Counted from the first letter of the stretch, positions 1-9,568 are shown. The stretch: DNA of 64,000 nucleotides from Gammaproteobacteria bacterium (GCA_029882975.1 JAOUJW010000006.1:124001-188000); one strand, 5' to 3'. Numbers and translations are program-made. The notes: generated by a model not told the origin, from the letters alone.

Positions 1-235
1 TTTTCAGCAAAAAAATGCACAGGCTGTAATTTCCCGCATATTGTGCGTCGGAAATGTGACAATTCCTTTGGATTACTGCTGTGAGTTCACTTAAATTCAT
101 CATTTATAGCCACGACTCATTTATTTCAGGGTGTGCCGCCCTATTTCAAAGTGTATACTTATGCCGCTTAACTGCAATGACAAAGTTTTTGGGGACATTG
201 CGGTCAATTGTAAAAGATTTATTAAGGTAATCCTC

Positions 236-829
236 ATGGTTCGTCTGAAAACCAAATGGCATCGCAGTAAACGCTCCGAACGCAATAAGGCGGGTTCCAA
301 CAAGCCCAAGCAGCTTAAGGATCTATCCAGTGTTATTGCCATGAATATCTGGAAACTGGCCAAAGAGGCCTTCGCCCACATGGAGAAGGAAGGATTTCGG
401 TTCCGTGATGATGAGCAGGCCATCGGCAGTATTAATGAGTTCATGGTTTATCAGCTGCATATTGTGGATCGCATGATTTACACCAAGGTCAGCGAGGATG
501 AGCGTGGCCCGTTTATCAATGCAGTGGCCGGCAATTTAATCGAAACCATGGTGGAGAATCAGGCGGAATTACTGGGGCCGGGGGAGTACCAATCATCAAT
601 GGTGGATTTTATGAATCAGCGTCTGTCCCAGTATGCCGAGTGTGATTTTACCGATGAGGGCCCCAGCTACGAATTCACTCGTTATTTGGCTCTGAATGTC
701 TCTGAACATTTGGAACAAACTGACAGTAAATGGGTGGTGGAACAGGTGATTGATATTGAAGCTCCACCTATCATTGAGAAAATCATGCGTGTGGCCGAGG
801 ATGTTTTAGGCTTGCGCTTCCGGGGTTAA
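236..829 (+). CDS. Hypothetical protein, 197 aa
   Basis: I do not recognise this family. The reading frame is open from 131, but the ATG at 236 is preferred. An AAGG Shine-Dalgarno lies about 8 bases upstream, and the codons before 236 look non-coding. The N-terminus is very basic (many K and R in the first 30 residues) and could bind nucleic acid. The rest is acidic and mostly helical, with no membrane segment or signal peptide. The next gene follows after 29 bases on the same strand, so co-transcription is possible. A function cannot be assigned. Confidence 0.75.
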   Translation: MVRLKTKWHRSKRSERNKAGSNKPKQLKDLSSVIAMNIWKLAKEAFAHMEKEGFRFRDDEQAIGSINEFMVYQLHIVDRMIYTKVSEDERGPFINAVAGNLIETMVENQAELLGPGEYQSSMVDFMNQRLSQYAECDFTDEGPSYEFTRYLALNVSEHLEQTDSKWVVEQVIDIEAPPIIEKIMRVAEDVLGLRFRG

Positions 830-858
830 AAGCCTTTGTTCTGCGGTTTACCTCTGCA

Positions 859-1641
859 ATGTCAACCAAGAAGTACATACCCAATAGCGTACCTTTAAAA
901 GTCCGAGTGTGGTTGGCTGTAGCCGCCCTGGTGTTGTTGGTTTACGCCCTACTGCAAACTGTGATCGGTGTGACCTATATGCCGGGTAAGCGGGGTGGTA
1001 TGCTGTTATCAGGCATCCCCACATTGCTCATCGTTTTTTCTTCCTTGTCCCTATCTCTGGCTTTTTTGTTGACCATCGTGGATCATTATGACACTCGGCC
1101 AAATGAACATTGGTATAAGACGGCTAAAAATCGTTGTTACATGGCCACACTCTATCTGCTCATTGCAGCGCCGCTATTGGAACTGGCTGATATACTTTTA
1201 AGGCTTTTCGGTTGGGACATGCTACCGCACTTTCACGGTCTGGCTTCCCACTACACACTGTATACGCCTGAGTTACAAAATTATTTACCCCTTCTGCATT
1301 CCTGGCAACAATACGATATTGCAGTACTGTTAATCTCGTTTGGGTTACTGTTGATTTCCTGGCTGCTGATGAAGTGGTTTCCCCGCTATGGCTTGATGGG
1401 GGCACTATTGTGTTGTGTCGGTTTGGGAGGGTTGTTTTTTGAGTTTTTTCTCCTGACCGTGGAAGATTTTCTCAGCGGCAAAGTCACTTACAATGACGCC
1501 ACCTTGGAAGCCCTCAAGGAACCGGCGAAGTTCAACGCCATCTTGTTAACCCACGCCGTTATGAGTGTGGTTATGCTGAGTGCCAGTCTGGCAGGGGTTT
1601 TCCTAGCCATCCGCAAACGCAGTCGTTTTACCAGTCTGTAA
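859..1641 (+). CDS. Multi-pass membrane protein, unknown function
   Basis: A 260-aa protein with about six hydrophobic segments, near residues 15-35, 50-72, 93-115, 150-170, 178-198 and 228-250. It is probably an inner-membrane protein. The N-terminus is short and basic, as expected for a cytoplasmic end before the first helix. No catalytic or transport motif was recognised. It follows the preceding hypothetical gene by 29 bases and may share its transcript. The ATG at 859 is the first good start; no strong ribosome binding site is visible. Confidence 0.75.
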   Translation: MSTKKYIPNSVPLKVRVWLAVAALVLLVYALLQTVIGVTYMPGKRGGMLLSGIPTLLIVFSSLSLSLAFLLTIVDHYDTRPNEHWYKTAKNRCYMATLYLLIAAPLLELADILLRLFGWDMLPHFHGLASHYTLYTPELQNYLPLLHSWQQYDIAVLLISFGLLLISWLLMKWFPRYGLMGALLCCVGLGGLFFEFFLLTVEDFLSGKVTYNDATLEALKEPAKFNAILLTHAVMSVVMLSASLAGVFLAIRKRSRFTSL

Positions 1642-1722
1642 AATCTAAACAAACGGTTCGTCGCTGTCCGCGTTTGTAGGGTGTAGCGCGCGTGAACTGC
1701 CTAACCACCATAAACAATTGAT

Positions 1723-1752
1723 TTATCACGCTTACCCAATCTCGGTTATAAT
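1723..1752 (+). promoter_or_regulatory. Predicted sigma70-type promoter for msrA
   Basis: A perfect TATAAT -10 box lies at 1747-1752, with TTATCA (4 of 6 matches to TTGACA) at 1723-1728 and an 18-base spacer. Just downstream, 1757-1769 is a small inverted repeat, TCCCG-ATT-CGGGA. It covers the expected transcription start and could be an operator or a 5' hairpin. The promoter sits 80 bases before the msrA start codon. This is a match by eye only. Confidence 0.5.
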
Positions 1753-1833
1753 TTGGTCCCGATTCGGGATTGTTTTGTAACAAATCACCGCTAGGATCGA
1801 CTAAATAGGCAATACGTAATCACGAGGTGTAGC

Positions 1834-2430
1834 ATGAAACCGGTACAAATTCTCTTAATCCTGATTGGGGCTTTTTGCCTTTCATCCCAGGCCCTGGCGG
1901 CCAAGGCCGTATTTGCCGGAGGCTGTTTTTGGTGCATGGAGTCGGACTTCGAAAAACTCATGGACAAGGGTGTTATCGATGTGGTTTCCGGTTTTACCGG
2001 CGGTACCCTGAAAAATCCGACCTACAACGGTGATCACAGCGGACACTACGAAGCCATTGAAGTTACTTACGACCCTGCAAGAATCAGCTATCAACAATTG
2101 CTGGATTATTTCTGGGTACAAATAGATCCATTCGATGACAAGGGGCAGTTTTGCGATAAAGGTCATGCCTATTTGAGCGCGATATTTGTAGCCAACGATA
2201 AGGAACGCCAATTGGCGGAAAAATCTCGACGAAAAGTCGTTGCACAATTTCCCAATCAGAAAGTTGTCACCCCCGTTTTAGACGCTGCCATTTTCTATCC
2301 CATCAAAGGCAAAGAGAACTATCATCAGAACTACTACAAAAATAACCCGGTCCGCTATAACTATTACCGTTATAGCTGCGGTAGGGATAAGCGCTTGAAA
2401 CAGATATGGGGCGATAAGACGACCCATTAA
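1834..2430 (+). CDS. msrA: Peptide-methionine (S)-S-oxide reductase, secreted
   Basis: MsrA reduces methionine-S-sulfoxide in oxidised proteins. The catalytic motif GGCFWC is at residues 29-34, with Cys31 as the nucleophile. The family motifs SGFTGG and the EVTYDP strand follow, and the C-terminal YSCGRDKRLKQ segment carries the likely resolving Cys. A signal peptide is clear (basic start, hydrophobic residues 5-18, cut near AlaLeuAla-Ala), so the enzyme should act in the periplasm, unlike the cytosolic MsrA of many bacteria. The length of 198 aa is normal for a secreted MsrA. A predicted promoter lies upstream at 1723-1752, and GAGG precedes the start. Confidence 0.95.
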   Translation: MKPVQILLILIGAFCLSSQALAAKAVFAGGCFWCMESDFEKLMDKGVIDVVSGFTGGTLKNPTYNGDHSGHYEAIEVTYDPARISYQQLLDYFWVQIDPFDDKGQFCDKGHAYLSAIFVANDKERQLAEKSRRKVVAQFPNQKVVTPVLDAAIFYPIKGKENYHQNYYKNNPVRYNYYRYSCGRDKRLKQIWGDKTTH

Positions 2431-2560
2431 GTTTCTTTGTTTATGGCCACACCAACGATTACCAGTTGGGATTGTGTGATGAACGACTGCGTGATATCCA
2501 TATTGGCAATTGCGACGTCAAATGTTATACCTTATACAATCAGCCAATCGAGTAGCCACC

Positions 2561-3598
2561 ATGGAATATCGCACACTGGGTCGTACCGATTTGAAAATCA
2601 GCGCCATTGGCTTAGGCACCATGACCTGGGGTTTGCAAAATTCCCAGGCCGACGGTTTTGAGCAAATGGACTATGCGCTGAATCAGGGCGTAAATTTTTT
2701 TGACACGGCGGAGATGTATGCCATTCCCCCAAGCCCCGAGACCTATGGAACAACGGAAACCATTATCGGGCGTTGGTTTGCGGCACGACAAAACCGGGAT
2801 CAAGTCATCTTAGCCACCAAGATCACCGGGCCCGGTTTGAATTGGATCCGCAACGGCGAGGGGATTAATCGTCAAAGTGTGGTGCAAGCGGTGGAAGACA
2901 GCTTGAAACGGCTGCAAACCGATTATATCGATTTGTACCAACTGCATTGGCCCAATCGCGGTTCTTATCACTTCGGTAAGACTTGGGGTTATGCGCCTGG
3001 ATTCGATGTGCAGCAGGAACGGGATAATTTCCTGGAAGTGCTGCAAACCATGCAAGGTTTGGTGGATGTAGGGAAGATCCGCCACTTCGGTTTGTCCAAT
3101 GAAACCGCCTGGGGTTTAACTCAATGGTTACAGTTAGCGCAGCAACACGATTTGCCCAGGGCGGTTAGTATTCAAAACGAATATTCCTTGTTGTGTCGAC
3201 ATTTTGAGCCCGATTTGAGTGAAATCAGTGTTAATGAAGCTTGCGGCCTACTGGCATGGTCGCCCTTATGTCGGGGCATGATCAGCGGTAAATATCTTGA
3301 TGGTGCCCGGCCGGAAGGCGCGCGGTTGAGCATTGAAACCCGGGTGGAACACCGCGTACAAGCCCAAACCGATGCCGCCATCGTTGACTATATAGCCTTG
3401 GCCAAGCAGCGCGACTGGAATGTGTGTCAAATGGCCATTGCCTTTGTACTCAGCAGGCCCTTCGTCAGTTCCGTATTAGTGGGGGCCACGACCATGGAGC
3501 AATTACGGTGTAACATTGCGGCAATGGAGTTACCGTTGTCGGAAGATATTTATACATCCATACAAGAACTGCAACGCAAGCACCCCATGCCTTTTTAG
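2561..3598 (+). CDS. tas: Tas-like aldo/keto reductase
   Basis: An NAD(P)H-dependent aldo/keto reductase (TIM barrel) closest in remembered sequence to E. coli Tas. Visible features are the N-terminal GLGTMTWG strand, DTAEMY with the catalytic Asp and Tyr, the conserved Lys in ATKITGPG, and His in YQLHWP. The substrate is unknown; E. coli Tas was found as a suppressor in tyrosine auxotrophs. The frame is open from 2510, but alignment with the family puts the start at the ATG at 2561 (MEYRTLGRTDLK), giving 345 aa. It stands alone between msrA and a convergent gene. Confidence 0.9.
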   Translation: MEYRTLGRTDLKISAIGLGTMTWGLQNSQADGFEQMDYALNQGVNFFDTAEMYAIPPSPETYGTTETIIGRWFAARQNRDQVILATKITGPGLNWIRNGEGINRQSVVQAVEDSLKRLQTDYIDLYQLHWPNRGSYHFGKTWGYAPGFDVQQERDNFLEVLQTMQGLVDVGKIRHFGLSNETAWGLTQWLQLAQQHDLPRAVSIQNEYSLLCRHFEPDLSEISVNEACGLLAWSPLCRGMISGKYLDGARPEGARLSIETRVEHRVQAQTDAAIVDYIALAKQRDWNVCQMAIAFVLSRPFVSSVLVGATTMEQLRCNIAAMELPLSEDIYTSIQELQRKHPMPF

Positions 3599-3625
3599 GG
3601 GCAGGGGTGACGGTTAACAAAACGC

Positions 3626-4057
3626 TTAATGTGTGGCTCTATAACGCGTAATGGAGCGGGAAATGTCACGGATTTGTTGTATGGTAAAATCGAATAACGA
3701 TAGGGAAACAGACCCTCCCGGTCCACGGATGGTCCAGCGCGGGCGCAGTACCGTTGGCATGGAAATACGGATGGAATCGTTCCAATTCAATTTGATCGCT
3801 TTGTCCTCGTAGGACAGCACAATGGCCTCCTCATTGATGTCCAGGGTGAGGGATTTTCTGGAGACCAGCAAAAACGCAATTGTGGCTAATATAAATATCC
3901 CCGCAAAGACCACGGCGTATTTTAGGCTTAATAGTGATGTTATTGAGTCGTGCAAGCTTACTGCGATGGCTGTAATGCTGGCTATGATCAGCGCTGCTAA
4001 AAAAGACTTGAACAGGGTGGACTTAAAACGTTGTGACGGCGATTGAATGATTGTCAT
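3626..4057 (-). CDS. Small membrane protein with PH-like C-terminal region
   Basis: A 143-aa protein on the minus strand. Two hydrophobic segments (about residues 17-37 and 47-67) are followed by a beta-rich soluble part with alternating charged and hydrophobic residues. This layout recalls bacterial PH-like membrane proteins, but I cannot name a family. The start at 4057 is chosen over 4108 because a GAGG-type site precedes it and the 17 extra residues look non-coding. It ends 27 bases from the convergent tas stop. Function unknown. Confidence 0.65.
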   Translation of the reverse strand: MTIIQSPSQRFKSTLFKSFLAALIIASITAIAVSLHDSITSLLSLKYAVVFAGIFILATIAFLLVSRKSLTLDINEEAIVLSYEDKAIKLNWNDSIRISMPTVLRPRWTIRGPGGSVSLSLFDFTIQQIRDISRSITRYRATH

Positions 4058-4291
4058 CGGCCTGACCTCATAATGGACACAGCGTCCCTGGTCGAGAAGA
4101 TTAGCCAATAAAAGCCGTTTTGCCCAGTGTTATTTTTTGTAAAAATTCACTTTTTTCTGATCTATAAAGTTGAAAAATTATTTTTCTGGGATCTCATTCC
4201 GGATCGGACTTAGTCTAAAGCCGGGGCGATGGTCTGTCGAGTGGAATAGCCCGATAGTGGTAGGGGCGATTACCATGACACGTTATACGGC

Positions 4292-4798
4292 CTATATTTT
4301 AAGGTCAGTTCTTTGCAGGTGGTAAACATGGCAGAGGTCCTGTCCAAAGTTTCGTTGTTCCTTAAAAACAAACCCCAGTCTTTTATAAAAACGGTGCGCC
4401 TTGGTGTTGCTGCTCAGCGGATCAACTAATATGGATGATACAGCGGCATCTGAAAAACAACGATTTATAACCATCCGCATGATCACGCTTCCCAGACCCC
4501 TGCCGGTATCCTTAATGTCACCCAGCCAAATGTCTACTGCACGAAACCCCGGGGCGATATCCCCCCAATAGTGATTGTCTTCCTTTGCCGGGTCAATAAT
4601 CTGCACAAAACCCACAGGCCGGCCATGGGCCAGGGCAATTAACTGTTGACGCCACGGGGGGGATCGCTGCAGTTCGGTTTCCCAGTGCCAGTCGTCATTC
4701 GGGTCGGCAGCAATAACATGAACTTGTTTATCCCACTGTTGTAGCAATTTCAGGTCATCAATCGTGGCATCCCGTAGTGTGATATGCACTTTGCTCAC
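4292..4798 (-). CDS. GNAT family N-acetyltransferase, AAC(6')-like
   Basis: A 168-aa protein of the GNAT fold, which transfers acetyl from acetyl-CoA to an amine. The acetyl-CoA loop is TGRGLGS (motif A), followed by a helix and an LVDPL strand, then the typical NTKAHRFYKRLGF motif B. The N-terminal RDATIDDLKLLQQWD segment and the central ALAHGRPVGFVQIID strand pair resemble the aminoglycoside 6'-N-acetyltransferase AAC(6')-Ib branch. Substrate cannot be fixed from sequence, and antibiotic resistance should not be assumed. GGTGAGC just upstream of 4798 is a plausible ribosome binding site. Confidence 0.85.
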   Translation of the reverse strand: MSKVHITLRDATIDDLKLLQQWDKQVHVIAADPNDDWHWETELQRSPPWRQQLIALAHGRPVGFVQIIDPAKEDNHYWGDIAPGFRAVDIWLGDIKDTGRGLGSVIMRMVINRCFSDAAVSSILVDPLSSNTKAHRFYKRLGFVFKEQRNFGQDLCHVYHLQRTDLKI

Positions 4799-5283
4799 CT
4801 TTTGCAGAGATTTAACTCGTGGCGGACAACACGGCCACTAGTATGACAAAGACAATAGCTACGCCGATGGCGAACCTAAAGAGTTGAATGGCCAGGTTGA
4901 CTGCGCGCGGAAGACCGCCGTACCGGAATGGTGGTGATCTTCCCGTTTCAAAAAAGCAATGCCAAACATTATAACGAAAAATGCTGTTAAACGCCGTGTC
5001 GATACCGATTGCATTTTCGGGTTTCATCGGCGCTACAGTTTCGCTTTTGGCGGCTGTTTGGATGGCCTTCCATACTGCCGGTTTTTTCCGCCGCACTCTG
5101 CTCCAGGGTGGTTCCGATTGGAAAGGGCCGATCCGGAAAAGCCAAAGGCAAAAACCAATATCACTCCGATTTGGTGATTTCCAGTTCACCTGGATGCTCC
5201 GATGCCGGTTTTTATCCTAGGCTTCATGATATCATTGGCGTTGCGGTGAAACCAGGATAGGAATGATACAGGTAAACTGAAAT
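4799..5283. other. 485-base interval without a convincing gene
   Basis: This stretch separates the GNAT gene from a plus-strand kinase-like gene. A minus-strand reading frame (4812-5189, 125 aa) ends in a credible transmembrane helix rich in V, I and A, 13 bases from the GNAT start. Several short plus-strand frames overlap it. None has a good ribosome binding site or family resemblance. It could be a decayed membrane-protein gene. No repeats or strong hairpins were seen. Confidence 0.35.
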
Positions 5284-6312
5284 ATGAGTTTGGATATCAA
5301 AAAAATCATAAAATCCTCAACCGGCGCGAATTATGCCAAGCATGTAGAAGATATTCAATCCTTGTGGAGCGGCTACGGTAAAATCATGCGCTACGCTTTG
5401 AGCGGTGGTGAAAGCCGCAGCGTCGTCGTGAAGCACGTTCGCTTACCTGATCGACGCCATCATCCTCGTGGTTGGGATACGGATTTGTCGCACCAAAGAA
5501 AAATACGCTCTTATCACGTGGAGTCAGCTTGGTACCGCGACTGGGCCGGGCGGTGCGATGGCTCTTGCCGTGTCCCTAACAGTTTTGCTTTGGAGCCCGT
5601 GGTTGATGCAGAAGAACATGGGGAAGAGTTTCTTATGGTGTTGGAAGATTTGGATGCAAGCGGGTATCCGGTGCGAAAGAGCTCGGCGAACCAACAGGAT
5701 ATACAATCCTGTTTGTCCTGGCTGGCAAACTTTCATGCCACCTTTATGGATATTGTTGTCAGTACGAATCACCCTCCCGAGGGTCTTTGGCCGGTGGGGA
5801 CTTATTGGCATTTACAAACTCGCCCTGATGAGTTGGCAGCTTTGTCGGATATCGCCTTAAAACAGGCGGCCGCTGCGATTGATGCGCGCTTAAATGCCGC
5901 ACGATTTCAAACCGTGGTCCACGGCGATGCCAAGCTGGCCAACTTTTGTTTTCCTAAAAAAGGCTATGGCGTGGCTGCGGTGGATTTTCAATATGTGGGT
6001 GGTGGTTGTGGCATGAAAGACGTAGCCTACTTTATCGGAAGTTGTCTGCAGGAGGAGGATTGTGAACGTAACGAATTCCAGCTACTACAATTCTATTTCT
6101 CGGAATTGCAACAAGCCTTGTCTCGGCGTAACTCGGTATTAGATTTTACGGCACTGGAAGCGGAATGGCGTGAGTTGTATGCCTTTGCTTGGACCGATTT
6201 TCATCGGTTTCTAAAAGGCTGGAGTCCGGGGCATTGGAAAATCAACGACTACAGTGAACGGCTGGCGCGGCAGGTTCTACAACAAGTCAATGGAACCGGC
6301 CGATGCAGCTGA
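5284..6312 (+). CDS. CHK/ecdysteroid-kinase-like phosphotransferase
   Basis: A 342-aa protein of the aminoglycoside phosphotransferase / choline kinase superfamily, closest to the CHK-kinase-like (EcKinase) branch. The catalytic loop HGDAKLAN is at residues 213-220 (His213, Asp215, Asn220), and the metal-binding DFQ is at Asp234. An upstream FLMVLEDL segment matches the hinge strand after the ATP site. It should transfer phosphate from ATP to a hydroxyl of a small molecule, which is not known. The next gene overlaps it by 10 bases and encodes an inositol-phosphatase-like enzyme. The kinase and phosphatase may act on the same or related sugars or alcohols. Confidence 0.85.
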   Translation: MSLDIKKIIKSSTGANYAKHVEDIQSLWSGYGKIMRYALSGGESRSVVVKHVRLPDRRHHPRGWDTDLSHQRKIRSYHVESAWYRDWAGRCDGSCRVPNSFALEPVVDAEEHGEEFLMVLEDLDASGYPVRKSSANQQDIQSCLSWLANFHATFMDIVVSTNHPPEGLWPVGTYWHLQTRPDELAALSDIALKQAAAAIDARLNAARFQTVVHGDAKLANFCFPKKGYGVAAVDFQYVGGGCGMKDVAYFIGSCLQEEDCERNEFQLLQFYFSELQQALSRRNSVLDFTALEAEWRELYAFAWTDFHRFLKGWSPGHWKINDYSERLARQVLQQVNGTGRCS

Positions 6313-7193
6313 GCCCTGCGGATTTAGAAATCCTAAGCACTTGTGCCATTGAGGCAGCCACTAAGGCCGGGCAAATGATTGCCGCTTATCCCCATCGCGA
6401 TTTACAAGTGCAACACAAGGCAGGAGGTAATACCATCGCCTCCCAGGTGTTGACCGAAGTAGACTTGCGCAGTGAAGCGATTATTGTTAAAGAATTGCAG
6501 CCTACCTGTGCGTGTTATGATTTGGCTTTGTTAACAGAAGAAAGCGAGGATGACAAAAACCGCTTTCATAAAGACTATTTTTGGTGTGTAGACCCGATGG
6601 ACGGTACTTTGTCCTTTATTGAATCCCAACCGGGCTATGCAGTTTCCATCGCTTTGGTGTCACGCGAAGGTGAGGCTCTCATCGGGGTGGTGTACGACCC
6701 GGTGACTCAAGTTTTGTATTCGGCGGTTAAGGGTCAAAAAGTTCAGCGACAGGGAAAGGATTGGCTTGTTCATGCAGTAGATTCACACAGTGTATTAACA
6801 CTGATCTGTGATCGCGGCTTTATGAGTAATGAAAAATTCACTGAAGTTACACGAGAGCTGGATGGGGTGGTTAGAGGGCTGGGTTATGCCGGTTTGACAA
6901 CGATGGAGCGCAACGGTGCGGTACTTAATGCCTGTGCCGTGTTGGAACAACCCCCGGCGGTGTATTTCAAGTTTCCCAAGCCACAAGCCGGTGGCGGTAG
7001 TTTGTGGGACTTTGCCGCGACGGCTGCTATTTTTCAACAATTGGGTTTTTCGGCTTGTGATTTTTATGGCGAAAGACTGGATTTAAATCGTAAGGATTCT
7101 ACTTTTATGAATCACCGCGGTGTCATCTATGTTATGGATTCACGGTTATTGAAGCCTGTTCGAGACTTGTTGACCCTATACAAAGGGTCTTGA
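6303..7193 (+). CDS. Inositol monophosphatase family phosphatase (CysQ-like)
   Basis: A 296-aa magnesium-dependent, lithium-sensitive-type phosphatase. The metal motif DPMDGT is at residues 97-102. An upstream TEESEDD segment supplies the first metal ligand (Glu), and [10 protein letters not shown] near residue 235 is the second family motif. Candidate substrates are inositol monophosphate, 3'-phosphoadenosine 5'-phosphate (CysQ) or a sugar bisphosphate; the sequence does not decide among them. The start overlaps the stop of the kinase-like gene, so translation is probably coupled. Confidence 0.85.
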   Translation: MQLSPADLEILSTCAIEAATKAGQMIAAYPHRDLQVQHKAGGNTIASQVLTEVDLRSEAIIVKELQPTCACYDLALLTEESEDDKNRFHKDYFWCVDPMDGTLSFIESQPGYAVSIALVSREGEALIGVVYDPVTQVLYSAVKGQKVQRQGKDWLVHAVDSHSVLTLICDRGFMSNEKFTEVTRELDGVVRGLGYAGLTTMERNGAVLNACAVLEQPPAVYFKFPKPQAGGGSLWDFAATAAIFQQLGFSACDFYGERLDLNRKDSTFMNHRGVIYVMDSRLLKPVRDLLTLYKGS

Positions 7194-7312
7194 TTGTTTA
7201 AATACATGCTTGCTCGGCTAATTCTTTATACCGACCTTTTAGTCCACCGTTGTAGAAGTCAGCCGATTGTCTTAAGTAAAAGCAGTTATTCTGCTTTGTA
7301 ACAAGCTTTGTG

Positions 7313-7340
7313 TTGTTGTCGACCGCCTGTTTACTATAAA
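7313..7340 (+). promoter_or_regulatory. Possible promoter upstream of 7373 gene
   Basis: TTGTTG at 7313-7318 and TATAAA at 7335-7340 are separated by 16 bases. They lie about 33 bases before the ATG at 7373. The match to the sigma70 consensus is moderate and was made by eye. Confidence 0.35.
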
Positions 7341-7372
7341 ATTGCATAATCCAACTTAATTAAGAGAGACCT

Positions 7373-7744
7373 ATGAGCACTATTATGGCTGTTTTGTTAA
7401 ACGGCGTCGCGCAACTGGAATATCACCGGGACCGTGAGTTGCCCGATCACCAGGCGGTTTATCTGGACAAAATGGATCAAAAAATGGATCAAGGTATTGA
7501 CCTGGACGGAGAATCTATTGTGCAGCCGGATACAGGGCAAAGAGCCCAGTTCGTTGCAGGAAATCTGGCCGGTGCCATATTGGCGAACAATGAAACCATG
7601 GCGACTGCGCTTTGCACTTACCTGGCCGTGCGTATCCCCGAGTTGAAACAGGTAAAAATCCAAACCGAGGATGCCAGTGTGTCCGTCGAACTGATTTTCG
7701 ATGAATCTTACAGTCGGCAGGTTCCGGTGAAATTCTTTCACTAA
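7373..7744 (+). CDS. Hypothetical protein, 123 aa
   Basis: A small soluble acidic protein with no signal peptide or membrane segment. The second half is an amphipathic helix followed by two beta strands. GAGAG lies 8 bases upstream of the ATG, a good ribosome binding site. It sits alone, between the phosphatase gene and the biosynthetic cluster. No family was recognised. Confidence 0.7.
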   Translation: MSTIMAVLLNGVAQLEYHRDRELPDHQAVYLDKMDQKMDQGIDLDGESIVQPDTGQRAQFVAGNLAGAILANNETMATALCTYLAVRIPELKQVKIQTEDASVSVELIFDESYSRQVPVKFFH

Positions 7745-7893
7745 TTATGGGCTATTCCTAATTAAGGCGTATAATATGCATAGAAGAAAAGTAATAAAAA
7801 GTTTGATGTAAATTCTTAAATAGATACAAGTAACTTATTTGCAATGAGGTTGCTATAGAATCTAGCCTTTAATAACGGTCCTAGATTGCTAAA

Positions 7894-8748
7894 ATGGAAA
7901 CGGTGACTCATAGGGAAAATGAGATCTTGGTGTATGTATTCCCATTGCGGGAGTACGAAAAGTATTATTCGCTTTTCTCCCGACTGTTAAACAACATAGA
8001 ATCACTCAGAGCGGACTCCTATCGGTTTGTTAAAGATAAAATTCAATTTGTCATCGTGCGCGCAATATTGAAGCTTATACTGGCAAGTCATTTAGATCAA
8101 AATCCAAAATCAATAGTATTACAGTACACACGGTATGGTAAGCCCTATCTTCCCGGGAGCAAGTTGCAGTTTAGCGTGACGCATTCGTCAGGGTGGGCCG
8201 CCATTGCATTGTGTTACGGTAGAAGACTCGGAATTGACTTGGAGTCGGTTAGACACCGGGTGGATATGATAGGTTTAGCTAAGGAGTTTTTCTGCGAGCA
8301 GGAAAATGAATTGCTGCAGAATGCAAGGTTAAACGTCGGTAAAATATTTTTCAATTTATGGGTACAGAAAGAGGCGGTTTTAAAAGCCACTGGTAGCGGG
8401 ATCGCTCAAGGGCTTGACGCTTTGGATTTGTCTCAAGAATTGCTTTCACCTAGAGTTGTCCAGTATCAAGATCGTCATTGGTTTCTGTTTCCCTGTGTTT
8501 TTCCATGGTTATATATCCCTTCGGTCACTCGACCCCACGAATCCGATTCCGCGGTTTGTTTGCTTCCCCATAATATCGATTATACAGCTGAGTTTTCCAA
8601 TTCATTTTGTTCCAGTATCGCTGTGGAATATTGTGATACCGAGCCCAAAGTATGTGTGAAAAAAAACTTAGATGAACTACTTTTATCACATACTGACAGT
8701 GGTTTCGATTTGAGACACAAGGTAAGAAATACCGCAGTTTGTTTGTAA
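7894..8748 (+). CDS. 4'-phosphopantetheinyl transferase, Sfp type
   Basis: This enzyme moves the phosphopantetheine arm of CoA onto carrier-protein serines. It should activate the ACP and the two PCPs of the nearby assembly line. Motifs are GKPYL (82-86), SVTHSSGW (94-101), the magnesium site GIDLE (Asp115, Glu117) and WVQKEAVLK (Trp156, Lys159, Glu160, Lys164). The protein is 284 aa, against about 220-240 for typical Sfp. The extra residues are a C-terminal tail with no recognised motif. The gene and its flanks look more AT-rich than the neighbours, a possible sign of separate origin. No strong ribosome binding site is visible before 7894. Confidence 0.93.
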   Translation: METVTHRENEILVYVFPLREYEKYYSLFSRLLNNIESLRADSYRFVKDKIQFVIVRAILKLILASHLDQNPKSIVLQYTRYGKPYLPGSKLQFSVTHSSGWAAIALCYGRRLGIDLESVRHRVDMIGLAKEFFCEQENELLQNARLNVGKIFFNLWVQKEAVLKATGSGIAQGLDALDLSQELLSPRVVQYQDRHWFLFPCVFPWLYIPSVTRPHESDSAVCLLPHNIDYTAEFSNSFCSSIAVEYCDTEPKVCVKKNLDELLLSHTDSGFDLRHKVRNTAVCL

Positions 8749-8844
8749 CTATTTTTATGCATCTCACATGGTGAGATAAGCATATGTTGTTGTATCTGTG
8801 CGATATAGAATATTCAAGGCCTATTAAGCTCTAGGAGGAATACG

Positions 8845-9567
8845 ATGGCCGGCAAGTTGGTTCTGGTGAACTGGTCTGATAAGGAAAGCTATGCTCGTTT
8901 AACTGCGACCTTTGGATCTATTCCCAATATCTGTATGGAAAATCTACCCTATGGTGAGGAAGTGGGGGCTGCCGATGAGCCTGTTCTCTATGTGTTTCAA
9001 GATAGTCCGGAAATTGATTTGAATGAGTTGAAGCTTAAATTGTCTGTAATGAGCCGGTCGCCCAATGCAACCGTTCTGGTAGTGTCCTATCATGAATCTG
9101 TCAAGAAAACGGTAATGGCATTCCGATTGGGTGTGTTGGACTATTTGGTACTTCCGGGTGAGGTCAGGAGGTTGGTGAGTTTTGTAGAACAGCATATGAA
9201 AAACACCAGTCCAGAAGTCAAAACTGTGAACTTCACAGCAGCAGAAAAAATAGGTAAAGCGATAAACACAATAGTTACGGAATATCGTAAGGATCTGCGG
9301 ATGGATAAGTTGGCGGCGAGTTGCAATATGTCAGAAAGTTCTCTTTACAAATATTTTAAAAAGGAAACCGGAGTTTCAATTAGAGAATACATTAAGAACA
9401 AACGTATTGAAGCAGCCAAACAGCTTTTGCTGTCTACGGACTTATCGGTAAAAAAAATCAGTTACCAAGTAGGCTACAAAAACATTTCGCTGTTCAATCG
9501 AATATTTAAAGATAGCACAGGTATGTCTCCTACTGAATTCAGAGAGATGAACCTGTGTTATTTGTAA
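8845..9567 (+). CDS. AraC family regulator with degenerate receiver-like N-terminus
   Basis: A 240-aa regulator. Residues about 135-240 form an AraC/XylS DNA-binding domain with two helix-turn-helix units (MDKLAASCNMSESSLYKYFK, then VKKISYQVGY and SLFNRIFKDSTGMSPTEFR). Residues 1-120 look like a response-regulator fold, but the acidic pocket (usually DD) reads NW, the usual phospho-Asp strand reads YVFQDS, and the conserved Lys-Pro reads Leu-Pro. Control by ordinary phosphorylation is therefore unlikely. A strong AGGAGG-like site precedes the ATG. Located between the PPTase and PKS genes, it is the likely pathway regulator. Its stop lies one base from the convergent serine acetyltransferase. 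Confidence 0.88.
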   Translation: MAGKLVLVNWSDKESYARLTATFGSIPNICMENLPYGEEVGAADEPVLYVFQDSPEIDLNELKLKLSVMSRSPNATVLVVSYHESVKKTVMAFRLGVLDYLVLPGEVRRLVSFVEQHMKNTSPEVKTVNFTAAEKIGKAINTIVTEYRKDLRMDKLAASCNMSESSLYKYFKKETGVSIREYIKNKRIEAAKQLLLSTDLSVKKISYQVGYKNISLFNRIFKDSTGMSPTEFREMNLCYL

Positions 9568-9568
9568 A

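Noticed and set aside
4292-4798. Aminoglycoside resistance gene
   Set aside because: The GNAT fold resembles AAC(6') enzymes, but specificity cannot be inferred and there is no mobile resistance context.
4812-5189. Minus-strand 125-aa frame next to the GNAT gene
   Set aside because: Only its last 45 residues look protein-like; the start lacks a ribosome binding site and several opposite frames compete. Kept only as a note on the interval.
8845-9567. Ordinary two-component response regulator
   Set aside because: The receiver-like part lacks the Asp and Lys residues needed for phosphorylation, and no sensor kinase is adjacent.
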